This document shows, in pieces, positions 42,800-55,191 of a stretch of DNA of 64,000 nucleotides. The stretch lies in NCBI RefSeq assembly GCF_023701745.1, contig NZ_JAJOZB010000001.1, positions 5,307,501-5,371,500 of the forward strand, given 5' to 3'. This stretch comes from Streptomyces sp. RKAG293 (GTDB taxonomy: Bacteria; Actinomycetota; Actinomycetes; Streptomycetales; Streptomycetaceae). The stretch's first letter is position 1. Each line of letters begins with the position of its first letter. The translations under genes were made by a program, and so were the position numbers. Under the pieces are notes generated by a model. That model saw only the letters and a program-made list of their open reading frames with translations. It had not been told where the DNA came from and ran no database searches.

Positions 42800-43091
42800 G
42801 CGCCGGCCCGGACGGGCGGCGTGTCCTGCGCTGATGCATTTGTTTTGACCGGAGCCGATGCGATAGGTACGATCTGACCTTGTGCCTGGGGTGTGCCCGG
42901 GTCCTTGCGCGTGCCCCCAGCCTCTGGCCGGGAGGTTACCGATATCGCACGGGGACACCGAGGCCGCGACACCCGACATACGTACGTTCCCTGCTCCACG
43001 GGGACGTGCGGGGTCCGCGACACACCCGACCGCGTGGGTCGGTGCCCCAGGTTAGTTTTATCGAGATCGGCACACAGAAACCGGAGAAACG
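42800..43091 (+). promoter_or_regulatory. rpsL promoter and long leader
   Basis: TTGACC (42845-42850), a 17-base spacer and TACGAT (42868-42873) closely match the vegetative consensus. The transcript would have a leader of about 210 bases before rpsL. It contains several GC-rich pairings and, 50 bases before the GTG, a 26-nt element shared with the rpsJ leader (separate entry). No gene is supported in this interval. Confidence 0.75.
43017..43043 (+). promoter_or_regulatory. Leader RNA element shared with rpsJ, rpsL copy
   Basis: GCGACAC-A-CCCGACC-GCGT-GGGTCGG, matching 25 of 26 bases with 54135-54160. As RNA, CCGACC pairs with GGTCGG, extended by an A-U pair (43024 with 43043) past a bulged C. 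In the rpsJ copy the corresponding pair is G-C. Confidence 0.6.
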
Positions 43092-43463
43092 GTGCCTACG
43101 ATCCAGCAGCTGGTCCGGAACGGCCGGCAGGACAAGGTCAAGAAGAATATGACACCCGCGCTGAAGGGTTCCCCTCAGCGTCGCGGTGTTTGCACGCGTG
43201 TGTACACGACCACCCCGAAGAAGCCGAACTCGGCGCTTCGCAAGGTGGCCCGTGTGCGTCTGACCAGTGGGATTGAGGTCACCGCCTACATTCCGGGCGA
43301 GGGCCACAACCTCCAGGAGCACTCCATCGTGCTCGTGCGTGGCGGTCGTGTGAAGGACCTGCCGGGTGTTCGCTACAAGATCATCCGCGGCTCCCTGGAC
43401 ACCCAGGGCGTCAAGAACCGCAAGCAGGCCCGCAGCCGCTACGGCGCCAAGAAGGAGAAGTAA
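43092..43463 (+). CDS. rpsL: 30S ribosomal protein S12
   Basis: A 123-residue decoding-centre protein and first gene of the str operon (rpsL-rpsG-fusA-tuf). K43 in [13 protein letters not shown] and K88 in GGRVKDLPG are both lysine, the streptomycin-sensitive state. GTG start. The stop is three bases before the rpsG ATG. Confidence 0.98.
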   Translation: MPTIQQLVRNGRQDKVKKNMTPALKGSPQRRGVCTRVYTTTPKKPNSALRKVARVRLTSGIEVTAYIPGEGHNLQEHSIVLVRGGRVKDLPGVRYKIIRGSLDTQGVKNRKQARSRYGAKKEK

Positions 43464-43465
43464 GC

Positions 43466-43936
43466 ATGCCTCGTAAGGGTCCTGCCCCGAAGCGCCCGGT
43501 CATCATCGACCCGGTCTACGGATCTCCTCTGGTGACCTCGCTGGTCAACAAGATCCTCCTGCACGGCAAGCGTTCCACCGCCGAGCGGATCGTTTACGGC
43601 GCCCTCGAGGGCCTCAAGGAGAAGACCGGTACCGACCCGGTCATCACCCTGAAGCGCGCTCTTGAGAACATCAAGCCGACTCTGGAGGTCAAGTCCCGCC
43701 GCGTCGGCGGTGCGACCTACCAGGTGCCGGTCGAGGTTCGCCCCGCCCGTGCTTCCACGCTCGCGCTGCGCTGGCTCGTGGGTTACTCCCGCGCCCGCCG
43801 TGAGAAGACCATGACCGAGCGCCTGATGAACGAACTGCTGGACGCCAGCAACGGTCTCGGTGCCTCGGTCAAGCGTCGTGAAGACACGCACAAGATGGCC
43901 GAGTCGAACAAGGCCTTCGCGCACTACCGCTGGTAG
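43466..43936 (+). CDS. rpsG: 30S ribosomal protein S7
   Basis: A 156-residue primary 16S rRNA-binding protein that organises the 30S head; in E. coli it is the autoregulator of the str operon. It begins [20 protein letters not shown] and contains [21 protein letters not shown] and [18 protein letters not shown]. It ends in NKAFAHYRW. Lies between rpsL and fusA with short gaps. Confidence 0.98.
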   Translation: MPRKGPAPKRPVIIDPVYGSPLVTSLVNKILLHGKRSTAERIVYGALEGLKEKTGTDPVITLKRALENIKPTLEVKSRRVGGATYQVPVEVRPARASTLALRWLVGYSRARREKTMTERLMNELLDASNGLGASVKRREDTHKMAESNKAFAHYRW

Positions 43937-43974
43937 TCACTACCCACATCGAGACCGAGAGAAGACTGAGCCTA

Positions 43975-46110
<2,136 letters not shown>

Positions 46111-46290
46111 CGCTCAATTCGCAGTGTTGCTCAACCCTTAGGCTTGACAGCAGGCATCGGGGCATTCGCCACAATCCACAGGGCTTCGGTCCCGAGTAGC
46201 GTGGCGGATGCCCCGGCAGCCCGCATTCCAGCAAAGATCACCTGGCGCCGATGAAGCAAGGCGTACAGAACCACTCCCAGGAGGACCCCA

Positions 46291-47484
<1,194 letters not shown>

Positions 47485-47510
47485 TCTGACGCTCTAGCGA
47501 GCAACACACC

Positions 47511-47550
47511 GAGGGCCCTGCCCCACCGTTCGCGGTGGGGCAGGGCCCTC
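47511..47550 (+). terminator. Bidirectional terminator after tuf
   Basis: A perfect 18-bp stem (GAGGGCCCTGCCCCACCG and complement) with a TTCG tetraloop, followed by GCTTTTCCC. It separates tuf from the convergent PIG-L gene and can serve both strands. Confidence 0.95.
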
Positions 47551-47593
47551 GGCTTTTCCCTGGGACCTTCCGCGGGGGAGGGGTCCCCCGCGG

Positions 47594-49711
47594 CTACGCC
47601 GTGGACTCCGTCCCGGCCCGCCAGACCCATGGGGTCGCGGCGAAGTCCAGGCCGACGACGTACGCCCGGCCGTCGGGGCCGTGCAGCAGCGTGGGGGTGC
47701 CGACCGGGAGCGCGAAGGGCGGCCGCTTGAGCGGCCGGCCGGGCTGCGTGGTGTCCACGAGCTTGACGGTGCCGTCGAGCTCCTTGCCGAGCAGCAGCAG
47801 GCCGCGGTGCCCGCTGCGGGCCGGCGCGGCGCCGACCGCGACGTCGGCGTAGCCGCCGTACCCGCTCAGCTGGGCGGGGGTCAGCACGCTGTCCCGTGAC
47901 GCGGTGCCGTCGACGGTGCGCAGCACCAACTCCCCGGTCACCGGCCGCCGGTAGGCGACCGTGAGGGAGCCGTCGGGGGCGAGCGCCGCGGACGGGGGCT
48001 CGCCGGGCTGCGGCATGCCCTTCAGCGCCTGGAACGCCATCGGCTGTCCGGGCGCGGGCTGCGTCCAGTGGTGGACGGTGTCGCGGCCGGCGGCGAAGAC
48101 GTGGATCCGGGCCCGGCCGTCGAGCACCACCGCCAGGCCGTCCTGCACCTCGTCGCCGCCGAGGTCGCGCCAGGCGCCCCACTTCCCGTCGGGCTCCCTG
48201 ACCTTGGTCCAGACGCCCTTGGCGGCGCTGCGGACGAAGAGGTGGACCCGCCCGTCGGGGGTGGCCATCGCGACCGGGCAGCCGATCCGGCGGCCGTTGT
48301 CCTCGGTGCGCTCGGGGTTGCCCATGCCGGTCCAGGCCCGGAACGCGCCGTCGGGGGAGCTCTGTTCCAGCAGGACGATCTCGCGTGAGTTGTGCCCGCC
48401 CTGGCCCTGCAGGGAGGAGAACCGCAGGGCGAAGAGCAGCCGGCGGCCCGTGCTGTCCTTCACGGCGGCCAGAGCGGGGGCCAGCGGCCCGCCGCCGAGG
48501 TCCTGGGGATCGCTCCACTGGCCGCTGCCGGCGGCGCTCTCCTGCCAGCGCACGGCCCGGGTGCCGAGCACGCTGAACGCCTCCAGCCGGCCGTCGGCGC
48601 CGGCGAACGCCGCGGGCCGGGCGCCGGAGTAGCGGTAGTGGGTGGAACGCACCCAGCCCTTCGGATTGGTGAGCGGGGTGTTCTGGCCGACGCCGTAGTC
48701 CCCGCAGCCGGCGTCGTTGCCGCAGTCCCAGTCCGGATCCCCGCCGTACGGGAGGAGGTACTGGTTCTTCTCCCGGACCACGGACTGCGGGAGATTGCGG
48801 GGCCAGCGCTGGTTGTAGTACCCGCGGTAGGCGGTGGTCACGAACCGCGGCACGTCGCCGTCCGCCTCGGCGCTGTCGGCCACCCACTGGGCGAGCGCCT
48901 TCCAGGCGAAGAGCGCGGCGGGTGTGTGGTCGCGGTGGTCGGAGTAGCCGTTCTGGTCGCTGTTCTGGTGGTGGGCCGCGTCGTGCACCTGGATGTCGGG
49001 ATCGGGGTCCAGGGTCTGTACGAGGGTCGGCTGGTAGCGCTCCAGCAGCGCGGCCAGCGAGTCCACCAGGGTCCGGTGGCTCACCTTGGTGGACCGTGCG
49101 ACGGGGGAGCCGGTGGCCACCACGGTGTCCAGGGTGATGCCGGGGACCGCCCAGAGGTGGGGGAGTCCCATCAGGTTCGGGTTCCCCTCACCCATCGACA
49201 GGTTCACGAAGACCAGATCGGCCCGGCGCTCGCCGTTCGCCAGCTGGTCGAGCTCGACGGTGAGACCGCCGGTGAGCCGCAGCGCGGAATGGCGCCACGG
49301 AGTGAACTTGTCGAGGCCGAGCATGGTCGCGTACGCCTGGCGCAGCCCCTGGTGGCGGGCGGAGGAGTACGCCTGCCGGTTGGCTTTGGGCGTGGGGGTG
49401 CGCGGCGCGTGGTTCACGCCCACGGATTCGCCGGCCGTCACGTAGACCGAGACCACCGGCACGCCGCTCCGCACGGCGTGCAGGGTGTCGGGGTTCATGA
49501 AGTACAGGTCGTCGTCCGGGTGCGCGAGGACCTGGAGGAGCAGCGGCTTGGCGCCGGGCCGGTAGGCCTGGACGGCGCTCGGGTCGGAACCGGTGACCGG
49601 TTTCGCGTCGGACGGCGTGCTGGTGCAGCCGGCCGCGGCGGCCGCGGTTGCTATGGCTGTGGCGACAAGTAGTTCCCTGCGGGACAACCTTCGCCTCGTA
49701 GAGACGCTCAC
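47594..49711 (-). CDS. Exported PIG-L family deacetylase with C-terminal propeller-like domain
   Basis: A 705-residue predicted Tat-exported protein. The N-terminus RRRLSRRELLVATA has a twin-arginine motif, followed by a hydrophobic Ala stretch and C29 in AAGC, a weak lipobox, so it may be a Tat lipoprotein. The PIG-L zinc deacetylase domain (about 55-320) has HPDDD (H64, D66, D67) and a later metal motif DHRDH. Residues 370-705 are WD/sialidase-like repeats with recurring D-G-R-x-x-x-F units, such as ATPDGRVHLFVRS and GADGRLEAFSVLG, probably a beta-propeller for ligand or glycan binding. The family de-N-acetylates sugar derivatives, so the substrate may be an envelope or extracellular glycan. 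Start 49711 is chosen to place the signal; a GTG at 49762 would add 17 residues. Confidence 0.85.
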   Translation of the reverse strand: MSVSTRRRLSRRELLVATAIATAAAAAGCTSTPSDAKPVTGSDPSAVQAYRPGAKPLLLQVLAHPDDDLYFMNPDTLHAVRSGVPVVSVYVTAGESVGVNHAPRTPTPKANRQAYSSARHQGLRQAYATMLGLDKFTPWRHSALRLTGGLTVELDQLANGERRADLVFVNLSMGEGNPNLMGLPHLWAVPGITLDTVVATGSPVARSTKVSHRTLVDSLAALLERYQPTLVQTLDPDPDIQVHDAAHHQNSDQNGYSDHRDHTPAALFAWKALAQWVADSAEADGDVPRFVTTAYRGYYNQRWPRNLPQSVVREKNQYLLPYGGDPDWDCGNDAGCGDYGVGQNTPLTNPKGWVRSTHYRYSGARPAAFAGADGRLEAFSVLGTRAVRWQESAAGSGQWSDPQDLGGGPLAPALAAVKDSTGRRLLFALRFSSLQGQGGHNSREIVLLEQSSPDGAFRAWTGMGNPERTEDNGRRIGCPVAMATPDGRVHLFVRSAAKGVWTKVREPDGKWGAWRDLGGDEVQDGLAVVLDGRARIHVFAAGRDTVHHWTQPAPGQPMAFQALKGMPQPGEPPSAALAPDGSLTVAYRRPVTGELVLRTVDGTASRDSVLTPAQLSGYGGYADVAVGAAPARSGHRGLLLLGKELDGTVKLVDTTQPGRPLKRPPFALPVGTPTLLHGPDGRAYVVGLDFAATPWVWRAGTESTA

Positions 49712-49816
49712 AACAGATAGGAGCGTTCGGACGGCTCCGAGGTTGCGTGCGAAAACCTGCACGCCGGCTGACCTAGGGTGGTCCGTCGGGTTACCAGGGC
49801 GTTAAGGGAGCGATGC

Positions 49817-51115
49817 GTGTATCTGTCGGAGACCCGGGCCAGCGACAAGGCCCGGTCCGAGGGCGAACGGCCGGGCCGCCGCCGGGGACTGCGCGGTCTG
49901 GTGTCGGCGAACGTCTTCGCGCTCGGGATGACGAGCCTGATCACCGACATCTCCTCGGAGATGGTCACCGCGGTCCTTCCCGTGTACCTGGTCACCGGAC
50001 TCGGTCTGAGCATGCTGCAGTTCGGCTTCCTGGACGGCGTGTACTCGGGGTCGACGGCGCTGCTGCGGATCGTCGGCGGCTATCTCGCGGACAAGTTCAC
50101 CGCACGCAAGGCCGTGGCGGGCTCCGGCTACCTCATGTCGGCGGTGACCAAGCTGGGATTCCCCCTGGTGGGCTCCTCGGTGCCGGGCATCGGGATGATG
50201 ATGGCCGTCGACCGGGCGGGCAAGGGGATCAGAACCGCCCCGCGTGACGCGCTGATCTCGCTGTCCACCCCGCCGGAGTCGCAGGGCCGGGCGTTCGGCG
50301 TGCACCGGGCGATGGACACCGTCGGCGCCTTCATCGGCCCGGTCATCGCCTTCGCCCTGATGTCGATGATGAGCACCTCGCTGGGCACCGCGTACGACGC
50401 CGTGTTCGTGGTGAGCTTCTGCATCGGCGCGATCGGCGTGGTGGCCCTCGCGCTGTTCGTCCGGGATCCGTTCACGCGGAAGAAGACCGCCCGGGTCGCG
50501 GTCTCGCTGCGCGCCGGGCTGGGGATGCTCGGCAACGCGTCGTTCCGGCGGGCCTGCATCGGGGCCTGCCTGCTCGGCCTGGCGACGGTGTCCGACGCGT
50601 TCGTCTACCTGGCGCTGCAGAACCGCACCGACCTGGCGATCTCCTGGTTCCCGCTGCTGCCGCTGGGCACGACCGGCGTCTACCTGCTGGCGGCGGTGCC
50701 GCTGGGCGGGCTGGCCGACCGGATCGGCCGCTGGAAGATCTTCCTGGCCGGGCACGCCTGCCTGATCGCCGCCTATCTGCTGATCGGCGGCGTCCTGGAC
50801 CTGCGGGGCACCGCCCTGATCCTCGTCGTCCTGGCCCTGCACGGGCTGTTCTACGCGGCGACCGACGGCGTCCTGATGGCGCACGCCGGGCCGCTGATCC
50901 CCGAGGAGCTGCGCACCAGCGGGCTGTCCGTGCTGCAGACCACCCAGACCCTGGGCCGTTCCGTCTCCTCCGTGGCGTTCGGCGCCGCCTGGATGCGCTG
51001 GGGCCCGGAGAACACCATTCAAGGATTCACCGTCGCTCTGACGGCCGCCGTGCTGCTGTGCATGGTGCTGCTGCGGCCGGGTGCCGCCCACGGCCCCGAG
51101 GTGGCCGACGTATGA
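49817..51115 (+). CDS. MFS transporter
   Basis: A 432-residue, 12-helix major facilitator. An Arg/Glu-rich N-terminus is followed by NVFALGMTSLITDISSEMVTAVLPVYL; the loop GYLADKFTARKAVAGSG takes the place of motif A, and DRAGKGIRTAPRDALIS is a conserved loop of the UMF-type MFS group. A second-half A motif is GGLADRIGRWKIF. The start GTG at 49817 follows AAGGGAG. Its stop overlaps the ATG of the propeller-protein gene (ATGA), so the two are coupled, and it is divergent from the PIG-L gene with a 105-base gap. Substrate unknown. Confidence 0.88.
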   Translation: MYLSETRASDKARSEGERPGRRRGLRGLVSANVFALGMTSLITDISSEMVTAVLPVYLVTGLGLSMLQFGFLDGVYSGSTALLRIVGGYLADKFTARKAVAGSGYLMSAVTKLGFPLVGSSVPGIGMMMAVDRAGKGIRTAPRDALISLSTPPESQGRAFGVHRAMDTVGAFIGPVIAFALMSMMSTSLGTAYDAVFVVSFCIGAIGVVALALFVRDPFTRKKTARVAVSLRAGLGMLGNASFRRACIGACLLGLATVSDAFVYLALQNRTDLAISWFPLLPLGTTGVYLLAAVPLGGLADRIGRWKIFLAGHACLIAAYLLIGGVLDLRGTALILVVLALHGLFYAATDGVLMAHAGPLIPEELRTSGLSVLQTTQTLGRSVSSVAFGAAWMRWGPENTIQGFTVALTAAVLLCMVLLRPGAAHGPEVADV

Positions 51116-52131
51116 AGAACCGGATCATAGTCTTCGCGGTGTGCGTGGCCGTGCTGGCCTCGGTGGCCATCGGGTACACCGTGTACGCCCTGCAGCGCGA
51201 CAAGGCCCGCGCCGAGGGCGGCGAGGGGGTGCGCCCGGTCGCCGGAGCCGTCGACCTCGCCCCGGGCGGCAGCGCCCGGCTGATATTCCGCGACACCGCC
51301 AAGGGCCCCGGTTTCGGCCGGCTGGCCGAGGTGCCGATCGGCAGCCCCGGCAGCGGCCGGAAGGTCGACACACAGGCCTGTGAGCGCAGTTACGCGGCGG
51401 CCGGCCGGCTGCTCTGTCTGGCCGGCCAGAACGGCCTGGTCGTGCACCACTACGCGGAGCTGCGCGACAGCGGTATGAAGCTGCTCAAGCGGATCCAGCT
51501 GCCCGGCCTGCCCAGCCGCGCCCGGCTCTCCGCCGACGGCCGGATGGCGGCCTGGACGGCGTTCGTCTACGGGGACTCGTACACCTCGGCCGGCTTCTCC
51601 ACCCGCACCGGCATCTACGACTCGCGCACCGACACGCTGGTGCCGTCCCTGGAGACGTTCGAGGTCCGCCGGGACGGCAAGGACTTCACACCGCCGGACC
51701 GGAACTTCTGGGGGGTGTCGTTCCTGAAGGACGACAACACCTTCTACGCGACGCTGGGCAGCTCCTCCAGCGGTGGCACGTTCCTGGTCCGCGGCGACTT
51801 CGCGGCCCGCACGATGACCGTGCTGCGGCAGAACGTGGAGTGCCCGTCGCTCTCCCCTGACGGCACCCGGCTGGTCTTCAAGAAGAAGGTCTCCGACGAC
51901 CCGTCCAAGCCCTGGCGGCTGTACGTGCTGGACCTGGCGACCCTGCGGGAGACGGCGCTCGCCGAGACCCGCAGCGTGGACGACCAGGGCGACTGGCTGG
52001 ACGACCGCACCATCGCCTACTCCCTGCCGACCGGCAGCAGCGCCTTCGACGTGTGGAAGCAGCCCGCGGACGGTTCGGGCCGGCCGCAGCTGATGGTGTC
52101 GGGCGCCTACGGGCCGAGCGTGGTGCGCTGA
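51112..52131 (+). CDS. Membrane-anchored TolB-like beta-propeller protein
   Basis: A 339-residue protein with an N-terminal anchor (IIVFAVCVAVLASVAIGYTVYAL, residues 5-27, cited in part) and an outside domain of TolB/WD40-like repeats. Visible repeat signatures are RLSADGRMAAWTAFV, CPSLSPDGTRLVFKKKV with WRLYVLDLATLRET, and the DVWKQPADGSGRP end. It has one pair of cysteines (ACERSYAAAGRLLCLAGQ) that could form a disulfide. Coupled by overlap to the MFS gene upstream and convergent with the lipoprotein gene, which suggests a joint cell-surface role; no enzymatic function is indicated. Confidence 0.82.
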   Translation: MKNRIIVFAVCVAVLASVAIGYTVYALQRDKARAEGGEGVRPVAGAVDLAPGGSARLIFRDTAKGPGFGRLAEVPIGSPGSGRKVDTQACERSYAAAGRLLCLAGQNGLVVHHYAELRDSGMKLLKRIQLPGLPSRARLSADGRMAAWTAFVYGDSYTSAGFSTRTGIYDSRTDTLVPSLETFEVRRDGKDFTPPDRNFWGVSFLKDDNTFYATLGSSSSGGTFLVRGDFAARTMTVLRQNVECPSLSPDGTRLVFKKKVSDDPSKPWRLYVLDLATLRETALAETRSVDDQGDWLDDRTIAYSLPTGSSAFDVWKQPADGSGRPQLMVSGAYGPSVVR

Positions 52132-52159
52132 GCGCTCCCCGCCCGGCCGGAGCGGGGCT

Positions 52160-53740
52160 CTAGTGGGCGAAGGACATCGTGCTGGGCGGTGAGACGTACC
52201 GGGCGTAGTTGTCCCGCGCCGGGTACGTGCGGCCGGCGGGCCCGGCGGCGAAGACCCGCAGGATGTTCTCGGAGACCTGGCGGGCGAACTCCCCGGACGC
52301 CTCGGGCACCCGCTGCTCGCCGCCCTGGTCCCGGCAGCCGGTGTTGCCGTAGACGCTGCAGGCCCAGCTCATGGTGCCGGTGGCGAAGACCCCGGCGCCC
52401 GAAGGCACCGTGTAGTAGGCGGCGTTGGCCCGGGTCTTCGCGCCGCGGCAGGTCAGCGGGGAGTCCCCGACGACCTGGATCGGGCGCGGCACCGGGACGC
52501 CGGCCATCAGCCGGTCCGACTCCACGCCGACCAGCCCGATGTACTTGCTGCCGGCCTTGGCGCCGGTGCCGCGGAACATCCACGCGTCCGGGTCGGTGAC
52601 GACGAACGGCGCGTAGACCGGGTTGCACTCGTACAGCACGCCGGTGAGGACGCTCTCCGGGCGCGGGTCGGGCGGCAGCCGCCACTGCTGGGTGGCCTGG
52701 CTGGGGTCCTTGAGGATCATCGGGTCCTCCGACGGATCCTTGTAGACCACCACCACGCGGTCCTTGCCCAGCGAGCTGGGCTCCAGCCGTATGTGCCGGT
52801 AGGCGGCGTTGGAAGAGAAGAAGGCGATGTTCACGCCGGCGTCGCGGATCTTGAGGGTGTTGTCGCGCATCCCCGCCGACCAGTACTCGTCGTGCCCGGG
52901 GAAGATCACCGAGCGGGCGCCGCGGAACAGCTCGGCCGAGTTGTCGAGGTCGGTGTCGGTCTCGTAGGCGAGCGGTATGCCCATCCGCTCCGCGATGCTG
53001 AGCATCGGCAGCTCGTACCAGTTGAAGGGCGAGCCCTTGCCGTCGTACGGCCGGTCGAAGCTGGCCTTGCGCGAGCGCTTGGCGTAGCCGGGTCCCGAGG
53101 TGCCGCGGGAGTCGCCGTAGACGTTGGTGCCGCCACCCCACTTGTTGTACGCGGCCCAGGTGGTGACGGCGTTCACGAACACGGTGCGGCCGACGGTGGA
53201 GGTGGAGCGGATCGTCAGCGTCACCCAGCGGTCGTGGCCCTGGCTGGAGACGAGCTTCAGCAGATAGCTGCCCTGCGGCCAGTTCTCGGTGTTCACCGTC
53301 AGGGACGGCTTCCAGGGCGCGCTGATCAGGTATATGCCGGGCACCGTCTTCGGGCCCGCCTGCCGCTCGCCGTGCTGAGCGGCCGACGACCAGACCTTGC
53401 GGCCCTGCTTCCCCTGGTACCAGCCCATCCGGTACGCCTCGACGTGGAAGCTCTTCGCGGTGGTGGAGACGAACAGCCGAAACGATTCTCCTGAGGTGAC
53501 GCTGACATGGTCGGCGTACCCCTCGATCGCGTCGGACGGTCCCGGGTCGCGCAGCCGCCAACCGGTGCTGCCGGGCCGCCGGTTCTCCTCCGTCACCGAC
53601 CAGGTGTCCATGTCGAGCGGCGGTGCGGCCTTGGGGGTCCTGGCGGGCGGGGTCACCGGGCCGTCGCCGGGGGTGCCGCACGCGCCGGCGAACAGCGCGA
53701 GGACGACCGTGAGCAGTACCAGACGGGGCAGCCTCTTCAA
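52160..53740 (-). CDS. Lipoprotein with N,N-dimethylformamidase-like C-terminal domain
   Basis: A 526-residue protein. It has a lipoprotein signal (KRLPRLVLLTVVLALFAGAC, with C21 as the lipidated residue), then an Ig-like region (about 45-160) containing SGESFRLFVSTTAKSFHVEA, the YRMGWYQGKQGRKVW motif and PGIYLISAPW. From about 170 to 500 it matches the large-subunit C-terminal fold of N,N-dimethylformamidase-like proteins: YNKWGGGTNVYG, SFDRPYDGKG, FPGHDEYWSAGMRD and YRHIRLEP. The conserved HDEYW suggests a retained binding site, but amidase activity is not established for such exported proteins. It is convergent with the propeller gene and divergent from the rpsJ region. Confidence 0.83.
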   Translation of the reverse strand: MKRLPRLVLLTVVLALFAGACGTPGDGPVTPPARTPKAAPPLDMDTWSVTEENRRPGSTGWRLRDPGPSDAIEGYADHVSVTSGESFRLFVSTTAKSFHVEAYRMGWYQGKQGRKVWSSAAQHGERQAGPKTVPGIYLISAPWKPSLTVNTENWPQGSYLLKLVSSQGHDRWVTLTIRSTSTVGRTVFVNAVTTWAAYNKWGGGTNVYGDSRGTSGPGYAKRSRKASFDRPYDGKGSPFNWYELPMLSIAERMGIPLAYETDTDLDNSAELFRGARSVIFPGHDEYWSAGMRDNTLKIRDAGVNIAFFSSNAAYRHIRLEPSSLGKDRVVVVYKDPSEDPMILKDPSQATQQWRLPPDPRPESVLTGVLYECNPVYAPFVVTDPDAWMFRGTGAKAGSKYIGLVGVESDRLMAGVPVPRPIQVVGDSPLTCRGAKTRANAAYYTVPSGAGVFATGTMSWACSVYGNTGCRDQGGEQRVPEASGEFARQVSENILRVFAAGPAGRTYPARDNYARYVSPPSTMSFAH

Positions 53741-54102
53741 CGAACACTCTTTCTCGTCCGACGGGTCCCCGCCATGTCAGGGAACTCCGCAGATGAGGAC
53801 CGTCCGGGGGAGCCTTTGGTTGCTCCGCCCGCCCAGGTGGTACTGTCACCGGCTCGATTGGCGTGGAGTGTGCCCCATATGGCACACTAGCCAAGTTGCT
53901 CGGTCGAGCGCCGATGCTGCGCGCCTCCCGTCGGGAGGACCGGAAGCGAGTCCCACAGTACTCGTCGTCATGATCCGCCTCTTGGTGGTCTGACGGACGT
54001 ACGGGAATCTTCCGGGAAGCGTTAGTGCGGTTCCGATCAGGCACCCGGTGGGATTTTTCACCACATCCTGCGGTCAGAGCGCCGCGCTTCCTTCTCCGAG
54101 GG

Positions 54103-54120
54103 ATTTCCGCTTGCGGAAAT
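54103..54120 (+). repeat. Perfect hairpin in the rpsJ leader
   Basis: ATTTCCGC-TT-GCGGAAAT, an 18-base palindrome 15 bases upstream of the shared leader element. It could be part of the leader RNA structure or a DNA operator. Confidence 0.7.
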
Positions 54121-54134
54121 TTATGAGAAGGGGT

Positions 54135-54161
54135 GCGACACGCCCGACCGCGTGGGTCGGC
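54135..54161 (+). promoter_or_regulatory. Leader RNA element shared with rpsL, rpsJ copy
   Basis: GCGACAC-G-CCCGACC-GCGT-GGGTCGG, 60 bases before the rpsJ ATG. The same hairpin as in the rpsL leader is possible, with the extension pair G-C (54142 with 54161) in place of A-U. Confidence 0.6.
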
Positions 54162-54220
54162 GGAGAGTCAGTACCTGCCGGGTTCCAGAGCGTTACGAGA
54201 CAAAGGACTACGGAGTAGCC

Positions 54221-54529
54221 ATGGCGGGACAGAAGATCCGCATCCGGCTCAAGGCGTACGACCACGAGGTCATCGATTCGTCGGCGAAGAAGATCGTCGA
54301 AACGGTGACGCGTACTGGTGCGCACGTCGCAGGCCCGGTGCCGCTGCCCACTGAGAAGAACGTGTACTGCGTCATCAAGTCGCCGCACAAGTACAAGGAT
54401 GCGCGCGAGCACTTCGAGATGCGCACCCACAAGCGGCTCATCGACATTCTCGACCCCACGCCGAAGACGGTTGACTCGCTGATGCGTCTCGACCTCCCGG
54501 CTGGCGTCGACATCGAGATCAAGCTCTGA
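54221..54529 (+). CDS. rpsJ: 30S ribosomal protein S10
   Basis: A 102-residue protein of the 30S head and, as NusE, a component of antitermination complexes. It begins [20 protein letters not shown] and has the family signature [20 protein letters not shown]. The loop [12 protein letters not shown] is present. It is the first gene of the S10 operon; 13 bases separate it from rplC. Confidence 0.98.
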   Translation: MAGQKIRIRLKAYDHEVIDSSAKKIVETVTRTGAHVAGPVPLPTEKNVYCVIKSPHKYKDAREHFEMRTHKRLIDILDPTPKTVDSLMRLDLPAGVDIEIKL

Positions 54530-54542
54530 GGTGACGCGCGAG

Positions 54543-55187
54543 ATGGCTAAGAGCATTAAGGGCGTCCTGGGCGAGAAGCTCGGCATGACGCAGGTCTGGG
54601 ACGAGAACAACCGCATTGTGCCGGTGACCGTCATCAAGGCCGGCCCGTGTGTCGTGACCCAGGTCCGCACCAACGACGTCGACGGCTACGAGTCGGTTCA
54701 GATCGCCTTCGGCGAGATTGACCCGCGCAAGGTGAACAAGCCCCTCAAGGGTCACTTCGCCAAGGCCGACGTAACCCCGCGCCGCCACCTGGTGGAGCTT
54801 CGTACGCCTGACGCCAGCGAGTACACGCTGGGCCAGGAGATCACCGCTGCGACCTTCGAGTCCGGTGTCAAGGTCGATGTGACCGGCACCAGCAAGGGCA
54901 AGGGTTTCGCCGGTGTCATGAAGCGTCACAACTTCAAGGGTCTCGGCGCCGGTCACGGCGTTCAGCGCAAGCACCGTTCCCCCGGCTCCATCGGTGGCTG
55001 TGCCACCCCGGGTCGTGTCTTCAAGGGCATGAAGATGGCCGGCCGGATGGGTGGAGAGCGTGTGACCACACAGAATCTGACCGTCCACGCCGTTGACGCG
55101 GAGAAGGGCCTGCTCCTCATCAAGGGAGCGGTACCTGGTCCGAACGGCGGCCTCATCCTGGTCCGTACCGCGGCCAAGGGGGCTTGA
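54543..55187 (+). CDS. rplC: 50S ribosomal protein L3
   Basis: A 214-residue early-assembly 23S rRNA-binding protein near the peptidyl transferase centre. [20 protein letters not shown] opens the gene; the extended loop [20 protein letters not shown] and the [20 protein letters not shown] segment are diagnostic. The ATG at 54543 follows GAGGTGACG. Confidence 0.98.
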   Translation: MAKSIKGVLGEKLGMTQVWDENNRIVPVTVIKAGPCVVTQVRTNDVDGYESVQIAFGEIDPRKVNKPLKGHFAKADVTPRRHLVELRTPDASEYTLGQEITAATFESGVKVDVTGTSKGKGFAGVMKRHNFKGLGAGHGVQRKHRSPGSIGGCATPGRVFKGMKMAGRMGGERVTTQNLTVHAVDAEKGLLLIKGAVPGPNGGLILVRTAAKGA

Positions 55188-55191
55188 GGAT

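Larger units (their letters stand above)
53741..54220. promoter_or_regulatory. Long regulatory region between the lipoprotein gene and rpsJ
   Basis: No gene is supported in these 480 bases. From left to right it contains an 8-bp palindrome AGTGTGCC-CCATAT-GGCACACT (53867-53888), CCTCCC/GGGAGG pairing near 53926-53940, CTTCC-G-GGAAG (54009-54019), a perfect hairpin (54103-54120) and the element shared with the rpsL leader (54135-54160). The left palindrome is a candidate operator for either gene. I find no confident -35/-10 pair. Confidence 0.6.

Noticed and set aside
43218-43360. Possible streptomycin-resistance change in rpsL.
   Set aside because: K43 and K88 are both wild type.
46144-46175. 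TTGACA followed by CACAAT before tuf, as a tuf promoter.
   Set aside because: The spacer is 20 bases, too long for a normal vegetative promoter, and no better -10 is present.
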